In this document: in pieces, positions 8,686 through 17,546 of the stretch | Numbering within the stretch: position 1 is the first letter of the stretch | How the letters are laid out: each line of letters begins with the position of its first letter | DNA from: Paenibacillus sp. FSL R5-0912 | GTDB lineage: Bacteria; Bacillota; Bacilli; Paenibacillales; Paenibacillaceae | Assembly (NCBI RefSeq): GCF_000758605.1 | Contig: NZ_CP009282.1 | Span: 1,364,001-1,428,000, forward strand | Length of the DNA: 64,000 bases | Direction of reading: 5' to 3' | Translations under genes and position numbers: made by a program | Notes under the pieces: generated by a model | What the model was told of the DNA's origin: nothing | Databases searched by the model: none | What the model saw: only the letters and a program-made list of their open reading frames with translations

Positions 8686-9768
8686 ATGAGTAAAGTGTAT
8701 CGTGTTGGAGTTATCGGATGTGGAGGTATTGCTAACGGGAAGCATCTTCCGAGCTTGAGCAGACAGGATAAGGTCCAAGTGGTTGCCTTTTGCGACATTA
8801 TTAAGGAACGGGCGGAGTCGGCTGCAGAACAATATGGAAACGCGGAGGCTGTTGTCTATACGGATTATCAGGAATTATTGAAGGATGCTTCTATTGATAT
8901 TGTCCATGTGCTTACTCCGAATGATGCGCATGCGGAAATATCTATTGCGGCATTAGAGGCAGGAAAGCATGTGATGTGTGAGAAGCCAATGGCCAAAACA
9001 GCGGCAGATGCCAAGCGTATGGCCGAGGCGGCGAAACGTACAGGCAAGAAGCTGACGATCGGTTATGACAACCGGTTCAGACAAGACAGCTTGTATTTGA
9101 AAAAGGTTTGCGAATCAGGGGAGCTTGGCCATATCTATTATGCGAAAGCACATGCCATCAGACGGAGAGCCGTTCCGACCTGGGGTGTTTTCCTGGATGA
9201 GGAGAAGCAGGGTGGAGGCCCGCTTATTGATATCGGGACCCACGCGCTTGATCTGACGCTCTGGATGATGGATAACTACAAACCGAAGGTTGTGCTGGGT
9301 ACCAAGTACCACGAGCTCGCACAGAAAAAAGATGCGGCTAACGCCTGGGGCCCATGGGACCCGGAGAAATTCACCGTAGAGGACTCCGCGTTCGGAATGA
9401 TTGTGATGGAGAATGGCGCAACGATTACGCTGGAAGCAAGCTGGGCACTGAATTCGCTTGATGTGGATGAGGCTAAGTGCAGCTTAAGCGGAAGCGAAGC
9501 GGGTGCGGATATGAAGAATGGTCTCAGAATTAACGGGGAGAATCATAGTAAGCTATACACGAAGGAAGTTGAGCTTGGTGCCGGAGGGGTAGCGTTCTAT
9601 GAAGGCAAAGCAGAGAAGGCTACGGATGTGGAATTGAGAAAGTGGATTGAAGCCATTGAAGAGGATAAAGATCCGGTCGTGACTCCTGAACAGGCTTATG
9701 TAGTCTCCCGGATTCTGGAAGCTATCTATGAATCGGCACAGACGGGTAAGGCGGTTTATTTGGACTAA
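8686..9768 (+). CDS. Gfo/Idh/MocA-family NAD(P)-dependent oxidoreductase
   Basis: 360 aa. The N-terminal Rossmann fold has the canonical GCGGIA nucleotide loop (residues 11-16) and the family CEKPMAKT motif. The C-terminal substrate domain includes a DIGTHALDLTLWMM helix, whose Asp and His are the usual catalytic pair region. ATG 8686 has AGGATGAGAGG upstream and the gene lies 17 bp after the AraC gene. The likely reaction is oxidation or reduction of a sugar, inositol or amino sugar; the exact substrate is not visible. A clear terminator follows, closing the three-gene unit. Confidence 0.88.
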   Translation: MSKVYRVGVIGCGGIANGKHLPSLSRQDKVQVVAFCDIIKERAESAAEQYGNAEAVVYTDYQELLKDASIDIVHVLTPNDAHAEISIAALEAGKHVMCEKPMAKTAADAKRMAEAAKRTGKKLTIGYDNRFRQDSLYLKKVCESGELGHIYYAKAHAIRRRAVPTWGVFLDEEKQGGGPLIDIGTHALDLTLWMMDNYKPKVVLGTKYHELAQKKDAANAWGPWDPEKFTVEDSAFGMIVMENGATITLEASWALNSLDVDEAKCSLSGSEAGADMKNGLRINGENHSKLYTKEVELGAGGVAFYEGKAEKATDVELRKWIEAIEEDKDPVVTPEQAYVVSRILEAIYESAQTGKAVYLD

Positions 9769-9797
9769 ACGTTAAACGGTCTGCAGAGTGTATCAGG

Positions 9798-9846
9798 CAA
9801 ATAAGCTGGACCTCCCGATGTAAGAGGTGCCAGCTTATTTGCTTTT
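9798..9846 (+). terminator. Terminator after the Gfo/Idh-AraC-Gfo/Idh unit
   Basis: CAAATAAGCTGG...CCTC pairs with GAGG...CCAGCTTATTTG around a 9-nt loop and is followed by CTTTTC. Confidence 0.8.
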
Positions 9847-10241
9847 CAGACAAATAACGACAAAAAGTCTGTCGGTTCAACCCGTTACCCCTTTAATAAA
9901 ATGAAGGAGTGATGCTGTAAAGAGACAAATGTTATATTAATTGCGTGAAAATAAAGTATTGTATAAGAAAAGGAAACAAATCCTAAAACTATCCTGCTTT
10001 AAAATCCTCTGTTTTACTCCCGTTTTCTACGAATTTTTCGAAAACTAACAAAAACCTACCGAATACTACACATACCATGTAATGTAACATAACATAAAAT
10101 CTTGAATTTTATATTAATTCACATAAAAATTAGTGACGACACCCAACCCTTGTGTTAATATAAATGACATCATAAAGAAATAAAAGAGAGGCAAGGCAGA
10201 GAAAGGGGAATTATGATTATTATGGGGAAAAGGGGATGGCG
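9847..10241 (+). other. AT-rich leader/promoter region of the liv operon
   Basis: About 395 bp without a gene. It contains the CodY-like box at 10032-10046. I could not place a convincing SigA promoter; the best pairs have off-length spacers (for example TTGCGT...TATAAG with 15 bp near 9940). Confidence 0.5.
10032..10046. promoter_or_regulatory. CodY-like operator upstream of livH
   Basis: AATTTTTCGAAAACT matches the CodY consensus AATTTTCWGAAAATT at 12 of 15 positions and lies about 195 bp before the branched-chain amino acid transporter operon. CodY senses branched-chain amino acids and GTP in Firmicutes and commonly represses such transporters. No codY gene is in the window. Confidence 0.45.
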
Positions 10242-11147
10242 ATGGAGTACTTCATTCAGCAACTAATTAACGGGATTTCCGTAGGCAGTATCTATGCTCT
10301 GATCGCCCTTGGTTACACTATGGTTTACGGTATCATCAAACTGATCAATTTTGCGCACGGCGATGTATTTATGGTAGGTTCGTTCATCGGACTCTACAGT
10401 GCCAAATATCTGGCGAATGCCGGATTGCCGCCCATCGTTGTCCTGCTCTTGTCGCTGATCATTTCGATGACCATCAGCGCATTGCTCGGTATAACAATAG
10501 AGCGTCTGGCTTACAAGCCGCTTCGCAAGTCAACCCGGATTGCCGCGCTGATCACTGCGATTGGTGTATCCTTCCTGCTGGAATATACCGGGGTATTGAT
10601 TCTTGGCCCTCAGGCTCAAGGCTTCCCGGATATTATGGAGAAGAAGCAATATCATCTGTTCGGTTCTTCCATCCAAGTGGAATCTAATCAGATCATGATT
10701 CTTCTAACAACGATTATTCTAATGCTTGTCCTGCAGTATATCGTCCGTTATACCAAAACCGGTAAAGCAATGCGGGCGGTATCATTCGATGTGGAAGCGG
10801 CGCGATTGATGGGGATCAACGTAGACCGCACCATTTCAGCTACATTCGCAATCGGTTCAGCGCTTGCTGCTGCTGCCGGAGTCATTTTTGGAATGACATA
10901 TAACTCAGTAGATCCTTTGATGGGCGTTATGCCTGGACTCAAAGCTTTCGTAGCTGCGGTGCTCGGGGGAATCGGAAGTATTCCTGGTGCCCTTGTAGGC
11001 GGATTGCTGCTGGGAACGGTAGAGACAGAGATTTCTTCACTCGGGTTCTCCTCATGGCGTGACGGCGTGGCATTCGCGGTACTGATTCTGATCCTTATCT
11101 TTAAACCATCCGGACTGTTTGGCAAGAATGTCCGGGAGAAAGTGTAG
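10242..11147 (+). CDS. livH: Branched-chain amino acid ABC transporter permease LivH
   Basis: 301 aa integral membrane protein of the LivH family. Characteristic segments are SVGSIYALIALGYTMVYGII near the N-terminus, NFAHGDVFMVG, and the C-terminal EAARLMGI loop that contacts the ATPases, all among about eight hydrophobic helices. I chose ATG 10242 because AGGGG ends 6 bp upstream; an in-frame ATG at 10236 directly abuts the AGGGG and would leave no spacing. It is first of five co-directional liv genes. Confidence 0.92.
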   Translation: MEYFIQQLINGISVGSIYALIALGYTMVYGIIKLINFAHGDVFMVGSFIGLYSAKYLANAGLPPIVVLLLSLIISMTISALLGITIERLAYKPLRKSTRIAALITAIGVSFLLEYTGVLILGPQAQGFPDIMEKKQYHLFGSSIQVESNQIMILLTTIILMLVLQYIVRYTKTGKAMRAVSFDVEAARLMGINVDRTISATFAIGSALAAAAGVIFGMTYNSVDPLMGVMPGLKAFVAAVLGGIGSIPGALVGGLLLGTVETEISSLGFSSWRDGVAFAVLILILIFKPSGLFGKNVREKV

Positions 11148-11159
11148 GAGGGAACTGCC

Positions 11160-12128
11160 GTGAAAAATATAAATAAAAAGTTCTGGATGGGCATAATCGT
11201 TGCCCTTGCGTTCTATGGAGTCGTCAAAGTTCTTTTAACAACGGGAGTGCTAAGTGATGTAAACCAATCTATGCTGCTTCTCATTGGTGTTAACATCATG
11301 CTTGCGGTGTCCCTCAACCTGATTACCGGGATTACCGGGCAGTTCTCCATTGGTCATGCCGGATTTATGTCCGTAGGTGCATACACTTCGGCTATCCTTA
11401 CCCTTGACTACAACGTGCCATTCATTCCAGCCATTATTGCAGGCGGACTCCTGGCGGCGGTGTTCGGCGTATTGATCGGGATGCCTACTCTCCGGCTTAA
11501 CGGTGATTATCTTGCCATTGCCACACTGGGATTCGGTGAAATCATCCGGATTATCATGCTGAATACAGAATTCGTCGGCGGAGCTTCCGGGCTCAGCGGT
11601 ATTCCTGCCAAAACAACGTGGACGATGTTATTCTTCTTCACCCTGATATCTGTAGTTCTGATTAATAACTTCATTAGATCTACACACGGCCGGGCGTGTA
11701 TTGCTATCCGTGAGAATGAAATTGCAGCAGAGGCTATGGGTATTAATACGACACGCTACAAAATTATCGCTTTCACCATCGGTGCATTGTTTGCCGGGAT
11801 TGCAGGCGGGCTGTCAGCTCATACGTTCTACGTTATTACACCGGGTAGTTTCAACTTCCTGAAGTCGTTTGAAATTATCGTTATGGTTGTTCTCGGGGGA
11901 CTTGGCAGCACGGCGGGTTCCATCGTCGGAGCGGTGTTCGTTACCCTGCTCTACACCTACTTACGTGAATTCCCGGAATGGCGGATGATTATTTACTCCA
12001 TTGTGCTCATCCTGATGATGATCTTCCGCCCAAGCGGCCTGCTGGGCACAACCAAATTCTCATTCGGCAAGTTCGGCAAAAAGGAGGCTAAGGCAAATGA
12101 CGCAATCGAAGGCAGCAGTGCTCCTTGA
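11160..12128 (+). CDS. livM: Branched-chain amino acid ABC transporter permease LivM
   Basis: 322 aa multi-spanning permease. The hallmark segments are LNLITGITGQFSIGHAGFMS (about 50-70), TLRLNGDYLAIATLGFGEI and the EAMGINTTRYK cytoplasmic loop. The start is GTG 11160 after AGGAGGG. It pairs with LivH to form the membrane channel. Its 3' end overlaps the start of livG by 32 bp, so translation of the two is likely coupled. Confidence 0.92.
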   Translation: MKNINKKFWMGIIVALAFYGVVKVLLTTGVLSDVNQSMLLLIGVNIMLAVSLNLITGITGQFSIGHAGFMSVGAYTSAILTLDYNVPFIPAIIAGGLLAAVFGVLIGMPTLRLNGDYLAIATLGFGEIIRIIMLNTEFVGGASGLSGIPAKTTWTMLFFFTLISVVLINNFIRSTHGRACIAIRENEIAAEAMGINTTRYKIIAFTIGALFAGIAGGLSAHTFYVITPGSFNFLKSFEIIVMVVLGGLGSTAGSIVGAVFVTLLYTYLREFPEWRMIIYSIVLILMMIFRPSGLLGTTKFSFGKFGKKEAKANDAIEGSSAP

Positions 12129-12879
12129 TGTTAAGGAGGCCAGCCGATCCTTTGGCGGACTTAAGGCAGTCAGTGAGGTTTCCCTTCATATTAACAAAGG
12201 TGAACTGATTGGTCTGATCGGACCCAACGGCGCCGGCAAAACAACATTGTTCAATCTGCTGACGGGGGTTTACCCCCCTTCATCAGGCAGCATTCTTCTG
12301 AATAACGAATCCATTGGCGGGATGAAGCCTTATAAAATTAACCATAAAGGTGCCGCCCGTACGTTCCAGAACATCCGCTTATTTACGGCTATGACTGTGC
12401 TGGAGAATGTCAAAATTGCTTTTCATCAGCATGCCAAACACTCGTTATTCTCGTCTATGCTCCGTTTGCCGAAGCATTTCAAAGGAGAGGACGAAATTAC
12501 CCGGAAGGCGATGGATATTCTCAAAATATTCAATCTTGCCGATCAGAGTCAAGAGGTAGCCAGCAACCTGAGCTATGGTAACCAGCGCCGACTTGAAATT
12601 GCCCGGGCGCTTGCTGCCGGACCTAAGCTGCTGCTGCTCGATGAGCCGGCAGCCGGAATGAACCCGAATGAGACGCGTGATCTGATGAATCTGATTGCCT
12701 GGATCCGTGAGGAATTTGACCTTACCATTCTGCTGATTGAGCATGATATGTCACTGGTTATGGGTGTCTGCAACCGGATTTACGTACTGGACCGCGGAAT
12801 CCTTATCGCTGACGGAACTCCGGTGGAAATCCGGAATAATCCGAAGGTTATCGAAGCGTATTTGGGACAGGAGGCGTAG
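12097..12879 (+). CDS. livG: Branched-chain amino acid ABC transporter ATPase LivG
   Basis: 260 aa ABC ATPase. Walker [11 protein letters not shown] (about 41-50), signature [15 protein letters not shown], Walker [14 protein letters not shown] and switch His in LIEHDM are all intact. The GMNPNE segment after Walker B is typical of LivG. ATG 12097 lies inside the end of livM, preceded by AAAAGGAGG. It energises uptake through LivHM together with LivF. Confidence 0.93.
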   Translation: MTQSKAAVLLDVKEASRSFGGLKAVSEVSLHINKGELIGLIGPNGAGKTTLFNLLTGVYPPSSGSILLNNESIGGMKPYKINHKGAARTFQNIRLFTAMTVLENVKIAFHQHAKHSLFSSMLRLPKHFKGEDEITRKAMDILKIFNLADQSQEVASNLSYGNQRRLEIARALAAGPKLLLLDEPAAGMNPNETRDLMNLIAWIREEFDLTILLIEHDMSLVMGVCNRIYVLDRGILIADGTPVEIRNNPKVIEAYLGQEA

Positions 12880-12883
12880 AACT

Positions 12884-13585
12884 ATGCTTACAGTACAAGG
12901 AATCAATGTTTATTACGGAGCTATTCATGCCTTGAAGGATCTCAGCATCAACGTGAAGCAGGGAGAGATCGTTACACTGATCGGTGCTAATGGCGCCGGC
13001 AAGTCAACGCTGCTCAAGACGCTGTCGGGGCTGCTTAAACCCAAGACAGGAAGTATTGAATTCCTGGATAAATCGATTGCCAATCAAAGTGTTCAAGCGA
13101 TTGTTAAGGAAGGGCTAATTCATTGTCCTGAAGGACGCCGCGTCTTCGCGAATATGTCCGTTGAGGAGAACCTGGAGCTGGGTGCTTATCTGCAGGATTC
13201 CGGCAGCCTAGCAGCTGACTTCCAGAGAGTCTACAACACTTTCCCGCGTCTGCTGGAACGTAAGAAGCAACAAGCCGGAACGCTGTCCGGCGGGGAACAG
13301 CAGATGCTTGCCATGGGGCGGGCGATTATGGGACACCCCAAGCTGCTGCTGCTGGATGAACCGTCCATGGGGCTGGCGCCGCTGCTGGTCCAGGATATTT
13401 TCAAAATCATCAAAGAAGTCAATGACGCCGGAACCACTGTACTGCTGGTTGAGCAGAATGCCCATCAGGCGCTCAAAATCGCTGACCGTGCCTATGTTCT
13501 GGAGACAGGTAGAGTAGTGCTTGAAGGGGACGCCAAGGAATTGGCCGATTCCGATGAAATCAAAATGGCTTATCTTGGTCACTAA
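12884..13585 (+). CDS. livF: Branched-chain amino acid ABC transporter ATPase LivF
   Basis: 233 aa ABC ATPase. Walker A GANGAGKSTL, signature LSGGEQQMLAMGRAI, Walker B LLLDEPSMGLAP and the LVEQNAH switch are present, all typical of LivF. ATG 12884 is 4 bp after the livG stop with ACAGGAGG upstream; the longer in-frame reading from 12737 overlaps livG and is not used. It forms the second nucleotide-binding subunit. Confidence 0.93.
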   Translation: MLTVQGINVYYGAIHALKDLSINVKQGEIVTLIGANGAGKSTLLKTLSGLLKPKTGSIEFLDKSIANQSVQAIVKEGLIHCPEGRRVFANMSVEENLELGAYLQDSGSLAADFQRVYNTFPRLLERKKQQAGTLSGGEQQMLAMGRAIMGHPKLLLLDEPSMGLAPLLVQDIFKIIKEVNDAGTTVLLVEQNAHQALKIADRAYVLETGRVVLEGDAKELADSDEIKMAYLGH

Positions 13586-13660
13586 ACAGATACGCCTAAC
13601 TACAGCAGCATCACAGAAACAACATATAAAAATTAATTAATCGGGAGGCTGGGAGAAACA

Positions 13661-14857
13661 ATGAAGAAAATTGGGGCCATTATTTTGTCGACAGTACTGA
13701 CTGCGGTATTAGCATCGGGCTGTGGCAACAACACAGAGAACAGCGGTAACTCTGCAAGCGGCGGAAATGCTGCCGGAGGCACAATCAAAATCGGGGCTGA
13801 CCTTGAGCTCACAGGCGGTCAAGCTTCTTTCGGCGACTCCGCATCAAAGGGCGCGAAGCTGGCTGTTGACGAGATCAATGCTGCAGGCGGGATCCTGGGC
13901 AAACAGCTCGAGCTGGTCGTAGCTGACAATGCTTCGAAATCTGAAGAAGCTACACAGGCGGCACAGAAGCTTATTACCAATGATAAGGTTGTTACAATCA
14001 TCGGGGCTTCCACTTCTACCAATACGCTGGGTATCGTTCCGGTTGCTACCGAGAAGAAGATTCCACTCGTTGCAGTAGGTGCCACCAACCCTAAAGTTAC
14101 TGTAGATGAGCGCAGTGGCAATGTGAATGAATATGTGTTCCGCGCAGCCTTTATCGATCCTTTCCAAGGTGAAGTGATGGCTAACTTTGCAATCGACTCC
14201 CTGAAAGCCAAAAAAGCAGTAATCTATACAGATACTTCGAGTGACTACTCCAAAGGTCTGCAGAAGTTCTTCGAAGAGACCTTCAAAGCTAAAGGCGGCG
14301 AAGTGCTCAGCCAAGAGTCCTATCAGCAGAAAGACTCTGACTTCAAAGCGGTTCTGACACGTATCAAAGCAGCAAACCCCGATGTAATTTACCTTCCTGG
14401 CTACTATGAAGAGGTTGGTAAAATCGTGAAACAGGCCCGTGAAATGGGCATCACTGTTCCTTTCCTGGGCGGAGACGGATGGGATTCCCCGCAGCTGGCT
14501 GAAATCGCTGGTGCAGAAGCCTTGGAGAACACTTATATGTCCAATCACTACTCGCCTGAAGATACAGCTACTGAAGTAACCAGCTTCGTTGAAGCCTACA
14601 AAGCAGCTAATGGCGGCGCGGTTCCAGATGGTATGGCTGCCCTTGGTTACGATGCACTGAAGCTGGTGGCTGATGCCATCACCCGTGCCGGTGAAGCGGA
14701 TCCGGCCAAAATTACAGAAGCTTTGGCAGCAACCAAAGATCTGCAGCTCGCTACAGGAAAAATTACCCTGAACGAAACACATGACCCGGTTAAAGCGGCT
14801 GTCGTTCTAAAATTCGTTGACGGTAAACAGACCTTCGAAACAAAGGTTAATCCTTAA
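13661..14857 (+). CDS. livK: Branched-chain amino acid binding lipoprotein (LivK/LivJ type)
   Basis: 398 aa. A signal peptide with lipobox LASGC at residues 17-21 predicts lipidation at Cys21. A Ser/Asn/Gly-rich tether and a type I periplasmic-binding fold follow (Peripla_BP_6: IKIGADLELTGGQASFGDSA, then GASTSTNTLGIVPVATE). ATG 13661 follows TCGGGAGGCT. It captures leucine, isoleucine or valine outside the membrane for LivHMGF. The gene is last in the operon, 75 bp after livF. The exact ligand could be another hydrophobic amino acid. Confidence 0.9.
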   Translation: MKKIGAIILSTVLTAVLASGCGNNTENSGNSASGGNAAGGTIKIGADLELTGGQASFGDSASKGAKLAVDEINAAGGILGKQLELVVADNASKSEEATQAAQKLITNDKVVTIIGASTSTNTLGIVPVATEKKIPLVAVGATNPKVTVDERSGNVNEYVFRAAFIDPFQGEVMANFAIDSLKAKKAVIYTDTSSDYSKGLQKFFEETFKAKGGEVLSQESYQQKDSDFKAVLTRIKAANPDVIYLPGYYEEVGKIVKQAREMGITVPFLGGDGWDSPQLAEIAGAEALENTYMSNHYSPEDTATEVTSFVEAYKAANGGAVPDGMAALGYDALKLVADAITRAGEADPAKITEALAATKDLQLATGKITLNETHDPVKAAVVLKFVDGKQTFETKVNP

Positions 14858-14905
14858 GAGGTAAATCCGCATATACTAGGGTGAATGGAATTGGGGTTCT
14901 AAACC

Positions 14906-14928
14906 GCAGGGGGCACACTGCCTCCTGC
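14906..14928 (+). other. Hairpin downstream of livK
   Basis: GCAGGGGGCA pairs with TGCCTCCTGC over a 3-nt loop. There is no T-run, so it may stabilise the liv mRNA 3' end rather than terminate. Confidence 0.5.
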
Positions 14929-14948
14929 ATCACCTTAGCTGAGAAGAG

Positions 14949-14976
14949 AAAGGCTCAATTCTGAGCCTTTCTTTTC
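14949..14976 (+). terminator. Terminator of the liv operon
   Basis: AAAGGCTCA pairs with TGAGCCTTT around ATTC and is followed by CTTTTC. It lies about 40 bp before the alanine dehydrogenase ribosome site. Confidence 0.85.
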
Positions 14977-15016
14977 GCATATCACTATGCTTACACAACT
15001 TGGAGGGGGAATCAGC

Positions 15017-16153
15017 ATGATTGTTGGGGTACCCGCAGAAATCAAGAATAATGAGAACCGCGTTGCCATAACCCCGGCCGGGGTAGAAGCACTCCGGAAG
15101 GCGGGGCATGAAGTGTATATTGAAGCCTCTGCCGGCTCAGGCAGCGGCTTCGATGACCAAGAATACCTGGATAAAGGTGCTGTGGTTCTGGACACCGCTG
15201 CGGAAGTCTGGGGCAAGGCGGAGATGATCATTAAAGTCAAGGAGCCTCTGCCGGAGGAATATGCTTATTTCCGCAAAGGGCTGATTCTCTTCACATACCT
15301 GCATCTGGCGGCGGAGGCGGTTCTGACCAAGGCGCTTGTGGAAGGCGGGGTAACAGCGGTAGGGTATGAGACCATCCAGCTTGAAGATGGCTCCCTGCCG
15401 CTGCTTATCCCGATGAGCGAGGTTGCCGGACGGATGGCTGTGCAGATCGGTGCCGGGCTGCTGGAGAAGCCGCAGGGCGGTAAGGGTATCCTGCTGGGCG
15501 GGGTGCCGGGAGTTCAGCCTGGAGAGGTAGTGATTGTCGGCGGTGGCATTGTCGGCACCAATGCGGCGAAGATTGCCCTGGGGATGGGAGCACGCGTGAC
15601 GGTGCTCGATCTGAATGCGGGCAGGCTGCGTGTTCTGGATGATATTTTTGGCGGAAGGCTTGTTACAGTGATGTCGGATTCCTATCATCTTGAGCAGGCT
15701 GTCCGCAAAGCGGATCTGCTGATCGGAGCTGTGCTGATTCCAGGTGCCCGTGCTCCCAAGCTGGTTAAAGAGTATATGGTACAGCAGATGGCAGAGGGTT
15801 CTGTAATCGTGGACGTGGCGATTGATCAGGGCGGCTCGATTGAGACCATCGACCGGATTACAACCCATGAGAACCCGACCTATGTGAAGCATGGCGTGGT
15901 GCACTATGCGGTGGCCAATATGCCGGGGGCGGTCGCCCGGACCTCTACACTGGCGCTGACCAATGTGACAATCCCTTATGCGCTGCAAATTGCCAATCAT
16001 GGCATTCATGTGGCTGCGGTCAACAATGCTGCGCTTGCGCGCGGCCTAAATGTGGTGGCTGGATACGTAACGAATCTGGCAGTAGCGCAGAGTCTGGGCT
16101 ATGAATGCTCGGATGGAATCCGCGTCCTAGCTGCGGCTGGCGGACGTATTTAA
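15017..16153 (+). CDS. ald: Alanine dehydrogenase
   Basis: 378 aa, the usual length. It catalyses NAD-dependent L-alanine to pyruvate plus ammonium interconversion. The residues known to bind pyruvate and act in catalysis fall at the expected places: Arg15 (NENRVA), Lys75 (KVKEPL), His96 (TYLHLA) and a later VDVAIDQGG segment with the catalytic Asp. The Rossmann loop VGGGIVG lies near 175. ATG 15017 is preceded by GGAGGGGGA; an in-frame start at 14987 has no ribosome site. It follows the Liv transporter, and both serve amino acid use. Confidence 0.95.
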   Translation: MIVGVPAEIKNNENRVAITPAGVEALRKAGHEVYIEASAGSGSGFDDQEYLDKGAVVLDTAAEVWGKAEMIIKVKEPLPEEYAYFRKGLILFTYLHLAAEAVLTKALVEGGVTAVGYETIQLEDGSLPLLIPMSEVAGRMAVQIGAGLLEKPQGGKGILLGGVPGVQPGEVVIVGGGIVGTNAAKIALGMGARVTVLDLNAGRLRVLDDIFGGRLVTVMSDSYHLEQAVRKADLLIGAVLIPGARAPKLVKEYMVQQMAEGSVIVDVAIDQGGSIETIDRITTHENPTYVKHGVVHYAVANMPGAVARTSTLALTNVTIPYALQIANHGIHVAAVNNAALARGLNVVAGYVTNLAVAQSLGYECSDGIRVLAAAGGRI

Positions 16154-16260
16154 GAAGGGGAGAATATTGTTTTCGGCTTCGCGGGAAGGCGGGGCTGGGA
16201 GAGGGAGAAGCGGAAGCTGCACGCCCAATTCTCCCTGATATTTTCTTGAGAAAATAAAGC

Positions 16261-16289
16261 TTGTCAAATTCATTAAGGTTTGATATACT
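16261..16289 (+). promoter_or_regulatory. SigA promoter for tRNA-Glu
   Basis: TTGTCA at 16261-16266, a 17-bp spacer, TATACT at 16284-16289. The start of transcription would be about 30 bp before tRNA-Glu. Confidence 0.75.
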
Positions 16290-16325
16290 CATTTTTGTTG
16301 TGACAAACACACAAACTTATCATCT

Positions 16326-16400
16326 GGCTCGTTGGTCAAGGGGTTAAGACACCTCCCTTTCACGGAGGTAACATGGGTTCGAATCCCATACGAGTCACCA
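16326..16400 (+). tRNA. tRNA-Glu (TTC)
   Basis: 75 nt with encoded CCA. The acceptor GGCTCGT pairs with ACGAGTC. The anticodon arm CCTCC-CTTTCAC-GGAGG reads TTC. Confidence 0.96.
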
Positions 16401-16494
16401 TAATCTTCTTCGAATGATGGGATGAGAATCCTTGGGTTCGTTGAAGCCTCGGCTACGTTAGGAATACTTCGCAATCTCTTAACAGAGTGGAGAG

Positions 16495-16513
16495 TATCCC
16501 ATACGAGTCATCA
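16495..16513 (+). repeat. Duplicate of the tRNA-Glu 3' end (att-like)
   Basis: ATCCCATACGAGTCATCA repeats the last 18 nt of tRNA-Glu (16383-16400) with one mismatch, 113 bp downstream. A 3'-end tRNA duplication is the usual trace of site-specific integration, though local duplication and decay would look the same. The roughly 95 bp between the copies holds no gene. Confidence 0.5.
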
Positions 16514-16517
16514 ATAT

Positions 16518-16600
16518 GCGGTAGTGGTGGAATGGCAGACACGCTATCTTGAGGGGGTAGTGGGTGTATACCCGTGGAGGTTCGAGTCCTCTCTACCGCA
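16518..16600 (+). tRNA. tRNA-Leu (GAG), copy 1
   Basis: 83 nt with a long variable arm; CCA is not encoded. The acceptor GCGGTAG pairs with CTACCGC. The anticodon stem CTATC/GGTAG encloses TTGAGGG, giving GAG. It is identical over its full length to the copy at 31700. Confidence 0.95.
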
Positions 16601-16618
16601 TAATTTGAAATGAACGGG

Positions 16619-16646
16619 AAACCCTTGATGATTCAAGGGTTTTTTT
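16619..16646 (+). terminator. Terminator of the tRNA-Glu/Leu operon
   Basis: AAACCCTTGA pairs with TCAAGGGTTT and leads into a T-run. Confidence 0.9.
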
Positions 16647-16822
16647 GTTATATAAATAGAGCGTTTAGAATAGCGACTTGTCTCCGGATGAGTTGCTATT
16701 TTGTTGTTGGTTGTGAATTATTGTCATCCCTACAGTTAGGGAGGTATTTCCATTGACGGCGTCTTCATGTCCCGTTATACCTGCATATATATCCGAAAAC
16801 GACAGGAACGGGAGGATCTGCA

Positions 16823-17370
16823 ATGAATTTTGTAATTTCGGTCATGCCTGTGGACGATGAGCCGCTTGCACTGGAGAATGTATATGATATGGTGCCTTGG
16901 GCAGAGCATGGTTTTGAGGTAGTTGCGAAGGCAACGAGCGGGCGTATGCGCTGCGGTTATTCGAGAAATTGCAGCCGCAACCGCCTGCTGGAACAGCTGA
17001 GGAAGAAGGCCGCGGACATGCACTTCAAATTCTGCTGAAAGATATGTTAGCGGGCAAATATCAGGTCCCTGCGGGGAATCAGGAGTCCCGGATGCACCGG
17101 CTGGTTACAGAATATCAGCAGAGGCAGCCTGCGCTGCTGTATTTTGAGCTGACGGCTGCCATGCTGCTGGATGGCAGCCGCCGGAACACACGCTGGCCGG
17201 TATCCTCCGTGTGGAAGAGCATCGAAGATGAAATCCGCCTACAGTCCACGGAGATAGAGGGAATTCACATTTTAGAGATGGATGAAGGAGGCTACATAGT
17301 GCTGCTGAAGCTGTCATCTTCCAGCAGTCTGTTGCTCCAGCATTATATCTTGCGGCAGATTGCAGGCCAA
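16823..17370 (+). pseudogene. Response regulator (YesN/AraC type) remnant
   Basis: ATG 16823 with GGGAGG upstream begins a receiver-like N-terminus containing the acidic pair in VDDEPLALENV and FEVVAKATSG. The frame then shifts near 16945 (GRMRCG, where GREALRLFEKLQPQ would be expected in the next frame). It jumps from the first third of the receiver straight to the linker (NRLLEQLRKKAADMHFK read in one frame, LLKDMLAGKYQ in the next), so most of the receiver, including the phospho-Asp, is deleted. The C-terminal helix-turn-helix is gone: reading passes into a permease fragment near 17375. Such regulators normally pair with a sensor kinase beside sugar ABC genes, as the next fragments are. 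Confidence 0.75.
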
Positions 17371-17378
17371 ATGCTAGT

Positions 17379-17546
17379 TACGGCTCGACCTTCACACCAA
17401 TCTGGTATATGTTCGACGCTTCCTTCAACGGCAGTGCGTTCAAGTATGGCAAAGGGGCAGCAATCGCTTATGGCACCTTCCTGTTCATCGCCTTGTTCAC
17501 GGTAGTTGGCATGAAATGGATCAACAGGGATGGTGACGACAAATGA
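17379..17546 (+). pseudogene. C-terminal scrap of sugar ABC permease (LacF/LplB type)
   Basis: 55 codons ending in TGA at 17544 read YGSTFTPIWYMFD, then AAIAYGTFLFIALFTVVGMK and a WINRDGDDK tail. This is the last periplasmic loop and last transmembrane helix of a MalF/LplB-like permease. Everything upstream of it is lost at a junction with the response-regulator remnant. Its stop overlaps the next gene's ATG by the usual ATGA, so the original operon order is preserved. Confidence 0.75.

Noticed and set aside
9940..9968. TTGCGT...TATAAG as a liv promoter
   Set aside because: The spacer is only 15 bp and the site is about 270 bp from the gene; too weak to call.
13844..14782. 312-aa minus-strand ORF opposite livK
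   Set aside because: Cys/Phe-rich shadow reading of a clear binding-protein gene.
15137..16009. 290-aa minus-strand ORF opposite ald
   Set aside because: His/Arg-rich shadow of alanine dehydrogenase.
16422..16613. Short ORFs running through the tRNA-Leu genes (also 31756-31995)
   Set aside because: They are readings of tRNA sequence and flanks.
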